Part shown: piece after piece, positions 1-12,200 of the stretch | Numbering within the stretch: the stretch's first letter is position 1 | Layout of the letters: every line of letters begins with the position of its first letter | From: Ornithodoros turicata | Lineage: Eukaryota; Arthropoda; Arachnida; Ixodida; Argasidae | DNA length: 64,000 nt | Assembly (NCBI RefSeq): GCF_037126465.1 | Contig: NC_088206.1 | Coordinates: forward strand, 70,559,687-70,623,686 | Direction of reading: 5' to 3' | Translations under genes and position numbers: made by a program | The notes under the pieces: model-generated | Seen by the model: only the letters and a program-made list of their open reading frames with translations | Databases searched by the model: none | Told to the model about the DNA's origin: nothing

Positions 1-3000
1 CAAAATTTGTGCAGAAATAGGACTTTCGATTTTTGACCCGAAAAAACCCCAAGGGGTTAGGCTTACCTTTTTTTCCGGCCAAAAAATAAAAGTGCTCAGA
101 TCGAGCTGAAAATGCGCACAGATACTCAGCAGGAATCGCCCTTTAATTTTAGCCCAAAATTTGTGCAGAAATAGGACTTTCGATTTTTGACCCGAAAAAA
201 CCCCAAGGGGTTAGGCTTACCTTTTTTTCCGGCCAAAAAATAAAAGTGCTCAGATCGAGCTGAAAATGCGCACAGATACTCAGCAGGAATCGCCCTTTAA
301 TTTTAGCCCAAAATTTGTGCAGAAATAGGACTTTCGATTTTTGACCCGAAAAAACCCCAAGGGGTTAGGCTTACCTTTTTTTCCGGCCAAAAAATAAAAG
401 TGCTCAGATCGAGCTGAAAATGCGCACAGATACTCAGCAGGAATCGCCCTTTAATTTTAGCCCAAAATTTGTGCAGAAATAGGACTTTCGATTTTTGACC
501 CGAAAAAACCCCAAGGGGTTAGGCTTACCTTTTTTTCCGGCCAAAAAATAAAAGTGCTCAGATCGAGCTGAAAATGCGCACAGATACTCAGCAGGAATCG
601 CCCTTTAATTTTAGCCCAAAATTTGTGCAGAAATAGGACTTTCGATTTTTGACCCGAAAAAACCCCAAGGGGTTAGGCTTACCTTTTTTTCCGGCCAAAA
701 AATAAAAGTGCTCAGATCGAGCTGAAAATGCGCACAGATACTCAGCAGGAATCGCCCTTTAATTTTAGCCCAAAATTTGTGCAGAAATAGGACTTTCGAT
801 TTTTGACCCGAAAAAACCCCAAGGGGTTAGGCTTACCTTTTTTTCCGGCCAAAAAATAAAAGTGCTCAGATCGAGCTGAAAATGCGCACAGATACTCAGC
901 AGGAATCGCCCTTTAATTTTAGCCCAAAATTTGTGCAGAAATAGGACTTTCGATTTTTGACCCGAAAAAACCCCAAGGGGTTAGGCTTACCTTTTTTTTA
1001 AGCCAAAAAATAAAAGTGCTCAGATCGAGCTAAAATGCGCACAGATACTCAGCAGGAATCGCCCTTTAATTTTAGCCCAAAATTTGTGCAGAAATAGGAC
1101 TTTCGATTTTTGACCCGAAAAAACCCCAGGGGTTAGGCTTACCTTTTTTTCCGGCCAAAAAATAAAAGTGCTCAGATCGAGCTGAAAATGCGCACAGATA
1201 CTCAGCAGGAATCGCCCTTTAATTTTAGCCCAAAATTTGTGCAGAAATAGGACTTTCGATTTTTGACCCGAAAAAACCCCAAGGGGTTAGGCTTACCTTT
1301 TTTTAAGCCAAAAAATAAAAGTGCTCAGATCGAGCTAAAAATGCGCACAGATACTCAGCAGGAATCGCCCTTTAATTTTAGCCCAAAATTTGTGCAGAAA
1401 TAGGACTTTCGATTTTTGACCCGAAAAAACCCCAAGGGGTTAGGCTTACCTTTTTTTCCGGCCAAAAAATAAAAGTGCTCAGATCGAGCTGAAAATGCGC
1501 ACAGATACTCAGCAGGAATCGCCCTTTAATTTTAGCCCAAAATTTGTGCAGAAATAGGACTTTCGATTTTTGACCCGAAAAAACCCCAAGGGGTTAGGCT
1601 TACCTTTTTTTCCGGCCAAAAAATAAAAGTGCTCAGATCGAGCTGAAAATGCGCACAGATACTCAGCAGGAATCGCCCTTTAATTTTAGCCCAAAATTTG
1701 TGCAGAAATAGGACTTTCGATTTTTGACCCGAAAAAACCCCAAGGGGTTAGGCTTACCTTTTTTTCCGGCCAAAAAATAAAAGTGCTCAGATCGAGCTGA
1801 AAATGCGCACAGATACTCAGCAGGAATCGCCCTTTAATTTTAGCCCAAAATTTGTGCAGAAATAGGACTTTCGATTTTTGACCCGAAAAAACCCCAAGGG
1901 GTTAGGCTTACCTTTTTTTCCGGCCAAAAAATAAAAGTGCTCAGATCGAGCTGAAAATGCGCACAGATACTCAGCAGGAATCGCCCTTTAATTTTAGCCC
2001 AAAATTTGTGCAGAAATAGGACTTTCGATTTTTGACCCGAAAAAACCCCAAGGGGTTAGGCTTACCTTTTTTTAAGCCAAAAATAAAAGTGCTCAGATCG
2101 AGCTGAAAATGCGCACAGATACTCAGCAGGAATCGCCCTTTAATTTTAGCCCAAAATTTGTGCAGAAATAGGACTTTCGATTTTTGACCCGAAAAAACCC
2201 CAAGGGGTTAGGCTTACCGTTTTTTTCCGGCCAAAAAATAAAAGTGCTCAGATCGAGCTGAAAATGCGCACAGATACTCAGCAGGAATCGCCCTTTAATT
2301 TTAGCCCAAAATTTGTGCAGAAATAGGACTTTCGATTTTTGACCCGAAAAAACCCCAAGGGGTTAGGCTTACCTTTTTTTCCGGCCAAAAAATAAAAGTG
2401 CTCAGATCGAGCTGAAAATGCGCACAGATACTCAGCAGGAATCGCCCTTTAATTTTAGCCCAAAATTTGTGCAGAAATAGGACTTTCGATTTTTGACCCG
2501 AAAAAACCCCAAGGGGTTAGGCTTACCTTTTTTTCCGGCCAAAAAATAAAAGTGCTCAGATCGAGCTGAAAATGCGCACAGATACTCAGCAGGAATCGCC
2601 CTTTAATTTTAGCCCAAAATTTGTGCAGAAATAGGACTTTCGATTTTTGACCCGAAAAAACCCCAAGGGGTTAGGCTTACCTTTTTTTCCGGCCAAAAAA
2701 TAAAAGTGCTCAGATCGAGCTGAAAATGCGCACAGATACTCAGCAGGAATCGCCCTTTAATTTTAGCCCAAAATTTGTGCAGAAATAGGACTTTCGATTT
2801 TTGACCCGAAAAAACCCCAAGGGGTTAGGCTTACCTTTTTTTCCGGCCAAAAAATAAAAGTGCTCAGATCGAGCTGAAAATGCGCACAGATACTCAGCAG
2901 GAATCGCCCTTTAATTTTAGCCCAAAATTTGTGCAGAAATAGGACTTTCGATTTTTGACCCGAAAAAACCCCAAGGGGTTAGGCTTACCTTTTTTTCCGG

Positions 3001-6000
3001 CCAAAAAATAAAAGTGCTCAGATCGAGCTGAAAATGCGCACAGATACTCAGCAGGAATCGCCCTTTAATTTTAGCCCAAAATTTGTGCAGAAATAGGACT
3101 TTCGATTTTTGACCCGAAAAAACCCCAAGGGGTTAGGCTTACCTTTTTTTTCCGGCCAAAAAATAAAAGTGCTCAGATCGAGCTGAAAATGCGCACAGAT
3201 ACTCAGCAGGAATCGCCCTTTAATTTTAGCCCAAAATTTGTGCAGAAATAGGACTTTCGATTTTTGACCCGAAAAAACCCCAAGGGGTTAGGCTTACCTT
3301 TTTTTCCGCCAAAAAATAAAAGTGCTCAGATCGAGCTGAAAATGCGCACAGATACTCAGCAGGAATCGCCCTTTAATTTTAGCCCAAAATTTGTGCAGAA
3401 ATAGGACTTTCGATTTTTGACCCGAAAAAACCCCAAGGGGTTAGGCTTACCTTTTTTTCCGGCCAAAAAATAAAAGTGCTCAGATCGAGCTGAAAATGCG
3501 CACAGATACTCAGCAGGAATCGCCCTTTAATTTTAGCCCAAAATTTGTGCAGAAATAGGACTTTCGATTTTTGACCCGAAAAAACCCCAAGGGGTTAGGC
3601 TTACCTTTTTTTCCGGCCAAAAAATAAAAGTGCTCAGATCGAGCTGAAAATGCGCACAGATACTCAGCAGGAATCGCCCTTTAATTTTAGCCCAAAATTT
3701 GTGCAGAAATAGGACTTTCGATTTTTGACCCGAAAAAACCCCAAGGGGTTAGGCTTACCTTTTTTTCCGGCCAAAAAATAAAAGTGCTCAGATCGAGCTG
3801 AAAATGCGCACAGATACTCAGCAGGAATCGCCCTTTAATTTTAGCCCAAAATTTGTGCAGAAATAGGACTTTCGATTTTTGACCCGAAAAAACCCCAAGG
3901 GGTTAGGCTTACCTTTTTTTCCGGCCAAAAAATAAAAGTGCTCAGATCGAGCTGAAAATGCGCACAGATACTCAGCAGGAATCGCCCTTTAATTTTAGCC
4001 CAAAATTTGTGCAGAAATAGGACTTTCGATTTTTGACCCGAAAAAACCCCAAGGGGTTAGGCTTACCTTTTTTTCCGGCCAAAAAATAAAAGTGCTCAGA
4101 TCGAGCTGAAAATGCGCACAGATACTCAGCAGGAATCGCCCTTTAATTTTAGCCCAAAATTTGTGCAGAAATAGGACTTTCGATTTTTGACCCGAAAAAA
4201 CCCCAAGGGGTTAGGCTTACCTTTTTTTCCGGCCAAAAAATAAAAGTGCTCAGATCGAGCTGAAAATGCGCACAGATACTCAGCAGGAATCGCCCTTTAA
4301 TTTTAGCCCAAAATTTGTGCAGAAATAGGACTTTCGATTTTTGACCCGAAAAAACCCCAAGGGGTTAGGCTTACCTTTTTTTCCGGCCAAAAAATAAAAG
4401 TGCTCAGATCGAGCTGAAAATGCGCACAGATACTCAGCAGGAATCGCCCTTTAATTTTAGCCCAAAATTTGTGCAGAAATAGGACTTTCGATTTTTGACC
4501 CGAAAAAACCCCAAGGGGTTAGGCTTACCTTTTTTTACGCCAAAAAATAAAAGTGCTCAGATCGAGCTAAAATGCGCACAGATACTCAGCAGGAATCGCC
4601 CTTTAATTTTAGCCCAAAATTTGTGCAGAAATAGGACTTTCGATTTTTGACCCGAAAAAACCCCAAGGGGTTAGGCTTACCTTTTTTTCCGGCCAAAAAA
4701 TAAAAGTGCTCAGATCGAGCTGAAAATGCGCACAGATACTCAGCAGGAATCGCCCTTTAATTTTAGCCCAAAATTTGTGCAGAAATAGGACTTTCGATTT
4801 TTGACCCGAAAAAACCCCAAGGGGTTAGGCTTACCTTTTTTTTAAGCCAAAAAATAAAAGTGCTCAGATCGAGCTAAAAATGCGCACAGATACTCAGCAG
4901 GAATCGCCCTTTAATTTTAGCCCAAAATTTGTGCAGAAATAGGACTTTCGATTTTTGACCCGAAAAAACCCCAGGGGGTTAGGCTTACCTTTTTTTCCGG
5001 CCAAAAAATAAAAGTGCTCAGATCGAGCTGAAAATGCGCACAGATACTCAGCAGGAATCGCCCTTTAATTTTAGCCCAAAATTTGTGCAGAAATAGGACT
5101 TTCGATTTTTGACCCGAAAAAACCCCAAGGGGTTAGGCTTACCGTTTTTTTAAGCCAAAAAATAAAACTGCTCAGATCGAGCTAAAAATGCGCACAGATA
5201 CTCAGCAGGAATCGCCCTTTAATTTTAGCCCAAAATTTGTGCAGAAATAGGACTTTCGATTTTTGACCCGAAAAAACCCCAAGGGGTTAGGCTTACCTTT
5301 TTTTCCGGCCAAAAAATAAAACTGCTCAGATCGAGCTGAAAATGCGCACAGATACTCAGCAGGAATCGCCCTTTAATTTTAGCCCAAAATTTGTGCAGAA
5401 ATAGGACTTTCGATTTTTGACCCGAAAAAACCCCAAGGGGTTAGGCTTACCTTTTTTTCCGGCCAAAAAATAAAAGTGCTCAGATCGAGCTGAAAATGCG
5501 CACAGATACTCAGCAGGAATCGCCCTTTAATTTTAGCCTAAAATTTGTGCAGAAATAGGACTTTCGATTTTTGACCCGAAAAAACCCCAAGGGGTTAGGC
5601 TTACCTTTTTTTCCGGCCAAAAAATAAAAGTGCTCAGATCGAGCTGAAAATGCGCACAGATACTCAGCAGGAATCGCCCTTTAATTTTAGCCTAAAATTT
5701 GTGCAGAAATAGGACTTTCGATTTTTGACCCGAAAAAACCCCAAGGGGTTAGGCTTACCTTTTTTTCCGGCCAAAAAATAAAAGTGCTCAGATCGAGCTA
5801 AAAATGCGCACAGATACTCAGCAGGAATCGCGCTTTAATTTTAGCCCAAAATTTGTGCAGAAATAGGACTTTCGATTTTTGACCCGAAAAAACCCCAAGG
5901 GGTTAGGCTTACCGTTTTTTCCGGCCAAAAAATAAAAGTGCTCAGATCGAGCTGAAAATGCGCACAGATACTCAGCAGGAATCGCCCTTTAATTTTAGCC

Positions 6001-8598
6001 CAAAATTTGTGCAGAAATAGGACTTTCGATTTTTGACCCGAAAAAACCCCAAGGGGTTAGGCTTACCTTTTTTTAAGCCAAAAAATAAAACTGCTCAGAT
6101 CGAGCTGAAAATGCGCACAGATACTCAGCAGGAATCGCCCTTTAATTTTAGCCCAAAATTTGTGCAGAAATAGGACTTTCGATTTTTGACCCGAAAAAAC
6201 CCCAAGGGGTTAGGCTTACCTTTTTTTCCGGCCAAAAAATAAAAGTGCTCAGATCGAGCTGAAAATGCGCACAGATACTCAGCAGGAATCGCCCTTTAAT
6301 TTTAGCCCAAAATTTGTGCAGAAATAGGACTTTCGATTTTTGACCCGAAAAAACCCCAAGGGGCTTACCTTTTTTTCCGGCCAAAAAATAAAAGTGCTCA
6401 GATCGAGCTGAAAATGCGCACAGATACTCAGCAGGAATCGCCCTTTAATTTTAGCCCAAAATTTGTGCAGAAATAGGACTTTCGATTTTTGACCCGAAAA
6501 AACCACAAGGGGTTAGGCTTACCTTTTTTTCCGGCCAAAAAATAAAAGTGCTCAGATCGAGCTGAAAATGCGCACAGATACTCAGCAGGAATCGCCCTTT
6601 AATTTTAGCCCAAAATTTGTGCAGAAATAGAACTTTCGATTTTTGACCCGAAAAAACCCCAAGGGGTTAGGCTTACCTTTTTTTTAAGCCAAAAAATAAA
6701 ACTGCTCAGATCGAGCTAAAAATGAGCACAGATACTCAGCAGGAATCGCCCTTTAATTTTAGCCCAAAATTTGTGCAGAAATAGGACTTTCGATTTTTGA
6801 CCCGAAAAAACCCCAAGGGGTTAGGCTTACCTTTTTTTCCGGCCAAAAAATAAAAGTGCTCAGATCGAGCTGAAAATGCGCACAGATACTCAGCAGGAAT
6901 CGCCCTTTAATTTTAGCCCAAAATTTGTGCAGAAATAGGACTTTCGATTTTTGACCCGAAAAAACCCCAAGGGGTTAGGCTTACCTTTTTTTCCGGCCAA
7001 AAAATAAAAGTGCTCAGATCGAGCTGAAAATGCGCACAGATACTCAGCAGGAATCGCCCTTTAATTTTAGCCCAAAATTTGTGCAGAAATAGAACTTTCG
7101 ATTTTTGACCCGAAAAAACCCCAAGGGGTTAGGCTTACCTTTTTTTTAAGCCAAAAAATAAAACTGCTCAGATCGAGCTAAAAATGAGCACAGATACTCA
7201 GCAGGAATCGCCCTTTAATTTTAGCCCAAAATTTGTGCAGAAATAGGACTTTCGATTTTTGACCCGAAAAAACCCCAAGGGTTAGGCTTACCTTTTTTTC
7301 CGGCCAAAAAATAAAAGTGCTCAGATCGAGCTGAAAATGCGCACAGATACTCAGCAGGAATCGCCCTTTAATTTTAGCCCAAAATTTGTGCAGAAATAGG
7401 ACTTTCGATTTTTGACCCGAAAAAACCCCAAGGGGTTAGGCTTACCTTTTTTTCCGGCCAAAAAATAAAAGTGCTCAGATCGAGCTGAAAATGCGCACAG
7501 ATACTCAGCAGGAATCGCCCTTTAATTTTAGCCCAAAATTTGTGCAGAAATAGGACTTTCGATTTTTGACCCGAAAAAACCCCAAGGGGTTAGGCTTACC
7601 TTTTTTTTAAGCCAAAAAATAAAACTGCTCAGATCGAGCTAAAAATGAGCACAGATACTCAGCAGGAATCGCCCTTTAATTTTAGCCCAAAATTTGTGCA
7701 GAAATAGGACTTTCGATTTTTGACCCGAAAGAACCCCAAGGGGTTAGGCTTACCTTTTTTTCCGGCCAAAAAATAAAAGTGCTCAGATCGAGCTGAAAAT
7801 GCGCACAGATACTCAGCAGGAATCGCCCTTTAATTTTAGCCCAAAATTTGTGCAGAAATAGGACTTTCGATTTTTGACCCGAAAAAACCCCAAGGGGTTA
7901 GGCTTACCTTTTTTTCCGGCCAAAAAATAAAAGTGCTCAGATCGAGCTGAAAATGCGCACAGATACTCAGCAGGAATCGCCCTTTAATTTTAGCCCAAAA
8001 TTTGTGCAGAAATAGGACTTTCGATTTTTGACCCGAAAAAACCCCAAGGGGTTAGGCTTACCTTTTTTTTAAGCCAAAAAATAAAACTGCTCAGATCGAG
8101 CTAAAAATGAGCACAGATACTCAGCAGGAATCGCCCTTTAATTTTAGCCCAAAATTTGTGCAGAAATAGGACTTTCGATTTTTGACCCGAAAGAACCCCA
8201 AGGGGTTAGGCTTACCTTTTTTTCCGGCCAAAAAATAAAAGTGCTCAGATCGAGCTGAAAATGCGCACAGATACTCAGCAGGAATCGCCCTTTAATTTTA
8301 GCCCAAAATTTGTGCAGAAATAGGACTTTCGATTTTTGACCCGAAAAAACCCCAAGGGGTTAGGCTTACCTTTTTTTCCGGCCAAAAAATAAAAGTGCTC
8401 AGATCGAGCTGAAAATGCGCACAGATACTCAGCAGGAATCGCCCTTTAATTTTAGCCCAAAATTTGTGCAGAAATAGGACTTTCGATTTTTGACCCGAAA
8501 AAACCCCAAGGGGTTAGGCTTACCTTTTTTTTAAGCCAAAAAATAAAAGTGCTCAGATCGAGCTAAAAATGCGCACAGATACTCAGCAGGAATCGCCC
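1..8598. repeat. 154-bp tandem satellite array (about 56 units)
   Basis: A head-to-tail array begins before the window. Successive copies of the unit start recur every 154 bp (for example 1, 155, 309). Most units are nearly identical. They fall into two types: type A reads CCGGCC after the T-run and GAGCTGAAAATG later, while type B reads TTAAGCC and GAGCTAAAAATG. Each unit carries the short dyad AACCCCAAGGGGTT. Type B units sit near 1000, 1305, 2074, 4537 (ACGCC variant), 4843, 5152, 6075, 6686, 7148, 7609, 8071 and 8533. Open frames inside the array are repeat artefacts and not genes. The low divergence implies recent homogenisation. A centromeric or other heterochromatic role is possible but not shown. 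Confidence 0.97.
6680..8598. repeat. 462-bp higher-order repeat (3 x 154 bp) at the array end
   Basis: In the last 2 kb the type B unit recurs at 6686, 7148, 7609, 8071 and 8533. The spacings are 462, 461, 462 and 462 bp, exactly three units; the 461 comes from one lost G near 7280. Type B units elsewhere in the array are 2, 5, 16 or 6 units apart, so the trimer is local. Linked private changes travel with it: ACTGCTC, ATGAGCAC, and GAAAGAACC in two copies. This shows the trimer was amplified as a block. Confidence 0.88.
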
Positions 8599-8965
8599 TG
8601 TAATTTCAGCAGGAAAGCGGGTTCGAAATCAGACCTTCGAATTTAGCCAGAAAAAACACCGAGGAGGCTTTCCTTTTTCCAATTTTTGGCGAAAAAATAC
8701 GTGCTCCCATCGAGCCGGAGTTGAGCACAGATGATCAGCAGGAACTGCCGTTTAATTTCAGCGGGAAGTGGGTTCGAAATCAGACCTTCGAATTTTTCCA
8801 TGAAAAACACCAAGGGTTTACCTTTTTTCCCATTTTTGGCGAAAAAATAAAAGTGCTCAGATCGACCAGAAATTGAGCACAGATATTCAGCAGGAGCTGA
8901 ACTTTAATTCGAGCAGGTCATTGGGCCCGAAATCAGACCTGCGAATTTTGGCCAAAACACCAAAA
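8599..8965. repeat. Diverged edge monomers of the satellite
   Basis: After the last clean unit, two to three further copies can be aligned only loosely. Shared words are CAGCAGGAA, TTTAATTTCAGC, CAGACCTTCGAATTT, GGCGAAAAAATA and GTGCTCAGATCGA. Divergence rises abruptly, and the last recognisable words end near 8965. Old, unhomogenised units at the border of a satellite are a common pattern. Confidence 0.85.
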
Positions 8966-8977
8966 CACGTACATTTC

Positions 8978-8983
8978 TTTATT
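8978..8983 (-). promoter_or_regulatory. Candidate polyadenylation signal AATAAA for the 9070-16822 gene
   Basis: On the minus strand AATAAA lies 87 bases downstream of the stop codon of the neighbouring gene. It is only about 12 bp from the last recognisable satellite unit, so the 3' UTR would be very short or would run into satellite DNA. The hexamer is common by chance in AT-rich sequence. Confidence 0.45.
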
Positions 8984-9069
8984 AATAAACTTGATGCGTC
9001 TCCTAACACTGGTCAATACGAATCATCCTTGTGGCTAAATTGGGGGAAGGGTTAATTGATTAATACGTT

Positions 9070-9276
9070 CTACGTGACCGTCGTGACATTCAAAGAATCA
9101 CGGTGTCCGTGACATGTGCTGCCGGGGCAACCTCTTCGACTCATCGCGTGTCGTAGACGCCAGAGTCGCTCGAATCGTCTGTCGTTCCCGCAGTCGTCAA
9201 ATTGCAGGTCAAAAACAGCCCAGCCCAAATCGGGGGCAAGACCGCGCTCGATTAAGTTGCCAGAAGTGAGATTCGC
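9070..9276 (-). CDS. Exon 9 of the tick-family gene: C-terminal block and stop
   Basis: A strong acceptor (TTTTTTCCAG|GCG) opens a phase 0 exon of 68 codons plus TAG. It encodes ANLTSGNLIERG followed by GWAVFDLQFDDCGN, then a basic stretch and a Ser/Thr-rich tail ending NVTTVT. The stop is only about 105 bp from the satellite edge. Confidence 0.83.
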   Translation of the reverse strand, partial: ANLTSGNLIERGLAPDLGWAVFDLQFDDCGNDRRFERLWRLRHAMSRRGCPGSTCHGHRDSLNVTTVT

Positions 9277-12200
9277 CTGGAAAAAACAACCACTCAGCAG
9301 CTGCTTCGTTGGAGTACTTGAGATCATAGTCAATATATACAAACACACACACACAAAAAAAAGATGTAAGCCCCTTGTGGGTGGAGCTAGCGAGTTGCTA
9401 TACGTGTGAACGAAGTCTCGAAGTTGCTCATAAGACGTCGGTTCGGGTTGCTGGAAAAGTTGCCCCGTGCGAACGCAGCAAATGTTTATAGGTAGATTAG
9501 ATAGAGATAGATGTTTATAGATCATCAAAATGATATGATATAGTACCATCATATCATCACATCATATTAGAATATCATGCATCAAAAACACAAAATTAAA
9601 CAATATCATAAAGAACACAAGGTCCCAAGCAGCACAATGCACTGAAAGTAGAGTGCAATAGGGGTGGACGGGTAGGTGCAAGTCCTTGAACACACTCGTG
9701 AAGCTAAAGAACATTGATAATACACATATACGGTCGACTCCCACTGCACTCGACTTTCAGTACATTTTGCTGCTTGGGGACTGCAATAAAACTGTTATCA
9801 TTTTGGTCTTTTATCTGTCCGTGATACGCAAACATGCGCTCGCTTGCTGTTTGAGGCAGATACGTTTTGTCTGCGACCTTTTCCTTCCAGAAGGCATCTG
9901 CTGTGTACCTCAGTCTACCCCCCTGGTGAATGCAGCAACGTCCGGCAATTACATGCACCATCTCACGGAGTTTCTTTCATGCGGCATTCTACTGGCGATA
10001 TCGTTTAGCGCTTCGTTTCTCTGCGTACGTTGTTCCCTGGGGATGGAGGCGCAGATACGCTTGGAGACAGCCTTGAAAGGCCCTTCGTGTAGTTGCACTT
10101 TGCCTCTCATTATTGCGGAAGGAATCTTTCTAATCGAGAAGAGTCGTTCATCGCATTTTTCTTCTGCAACAATAGCGTCTTCTTGACATAGAACTCCAGG
10201 GACGTTCTCACGTTTGAATACGGGGCCATGGCCACCGAGATGATCAACTGCTACGGTTCACGTATGTAAGCGGAATAACTGACTATTTCTATGGGGAAGA
10301 CGAATTGCCCCCGACCTAAATCGTTCAAGCAGAATTACGAATACGTTACGCGAACTTTAGTCCGGTGTGGCACTTTAACGCAGTTATTTTCTTGCGTTTT
10401 CTGAACTGAAGTTCACCGCAAGTGGAACCTGCTTTGAACTCGCTGATCTAGACACGGGTCTTCCTCACCTTCATACTCATGGATTCCGGTGTGTCGTAGA
10501 TGTAGACGTGTCTGACGTCTCGCCCTTGACTCACGGCGAAGATCTCTGGATATTGGATCGTGCGTGTCCGTCCACACACCTTAAACGACACGGAAGAAAA
10601 ACATATGCGGACGATGTTCACGTGCAGGTAACTGGTTGGATGCGTACAGAGGGCGCTGTCGCGACGCCTCAGTGTTATGTGCATCCATGTCAACCTGCAA
10701 ACCGTGTTTTACAGCCAAGGGGAAATGGACGAGCAGAAAAATCTGCATCCCTGCGCGGAGGATGTTAAGTACTGGGCCTCGTTATGTTGTTGTTGTTGTT
10801 GATGATGATGATTGAAATTTCACCCAACGCAAAAAGGAGCGGTGAAAGTTCTGCATAAATCTGCTGCGGATTCTCTGACAAATAACGTGCGCTCTCGCGA
10901 AAAACGATTTTTTGTTACTTGCACACCCTCTAGAAACCCCTCACCTCTTTCGCAGAGCTCGTAAGTGAGTGCGGCATGCTCACGTCACTCCGTGACGTAT
11001 AGAGTACGCAGCAGGTAGCGCCGCTTCGTGTCCGTAACGAGCGGGCGAATTTTCTGTGGAAAGGGAGACCTCGCTGCTGTTCATTACGCTTATCCAACGT
11101 CGCACTGATATTATCAGGTATGTCACGCCAGGAGACCGTGCCAGGTCTCAAAAGATCGCGCTGGTGTGAGATTTTTGAGAGCGTTCTTTGAAAAGTAAAA
11201 TGCGCGGGGACAAGGTCCGCTCAGCGAAAATATTTTGCCTCGGATAGACTGATTGAAAAGTGAAGCAGGCTTTCCAGGAGCGCTAAATGTCTTTCCATTG
11301 CTCCTTCAAAGAAGCCTCAGTTCGGTAAAAATGCTCCACAGACCGCTTACGACGATGCTTGGTAATCAGCCTTCGCTATAAAATCGAGCAAAACAGGAAA
11401 AAAAAATACCGTCAGGCTGGTTGCCTTACTTGGTTGTAATTCTCCACAGTGAAGCCGACGGGTTTCTGCTGAATCACGTTGCTGCCGGTGTCGTTCTGTT
11501 CGACCGCTGAAGACAACGTGAAGGAAGACACCCCGCAGGTCATGGAGAGCATCAGGGTCTTGGGAATGGGAAGCAGACTCTGGAGTTGTTCCAGAGTGGA
11601 GGACTGGCGCATTGCGTGAAAGCCGGTTAAGAGTACGCGTGAAGCTGACGCGTGAAGACTCATGAAATGTGAAGACTCACCAGCGAAGGTTTGTCTATTA
11701 GTCTGGGATTCTTCCACATCGTGCCTCCTGCCATGGCCTTGTGCTCGTCGATGTCCCAGAACGAGATGTGCGTTCGTGCCACCAGGATATCAACGCCCAT
11801 GCTGCATTGGTTGACAGTTCTTGTGCGTCAACGGTTAACAACCAATAGTCAATCGCGTACAGAGAGTCGGTCCCGAGCACGGCACGTTACCGTTGGTACC
11901 AGAGGGACGACCTATACCCTTTCTCGTGATCGACTCGCGTAATGCACTCTGGGCCGGTGTGACGTCATCATTCACGTGTCTATCAAGGTTGTGTTAATGC
12001 AGTCTAATGTTACTGTCTGTAAACATTTTTTTGTATTTCATGTTAGCGCCGCGAATCAACTGTGGCTATGAGCGGCGTACAGACATGGACAGATGGAGAG
12101 AGGACAGCAGGAAGGAGTGGGGGACAGGGGTAAGTTTGCGTCCTGGGCCGACTTCAGGGGGAACTGGGCCGACTTTCGTCTGGAAAGTCTTCGAAAAACC

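Noticed and set aside
6148..6506. Open frames of 75-78 codons in the satellite
   Set aside because: They are the same repeat read in one frame and exist only where an indel removes a stop. Nothing suggests coding.
1..8598. Regular direct repeats that superficially resemble a CRISPR array
   Set aside because: The units are contiguous 154-bp copies without unique spacers, and the genome is eukaryotic. It is satellite DNA.
1..8598. CENP-B-box-like sequence in the satellite unit (TTCGATTTTTGACCCG)
   Set aside because: The required CGGG half is in the wrong orientation, so it does not fit the CENP-B consensus.
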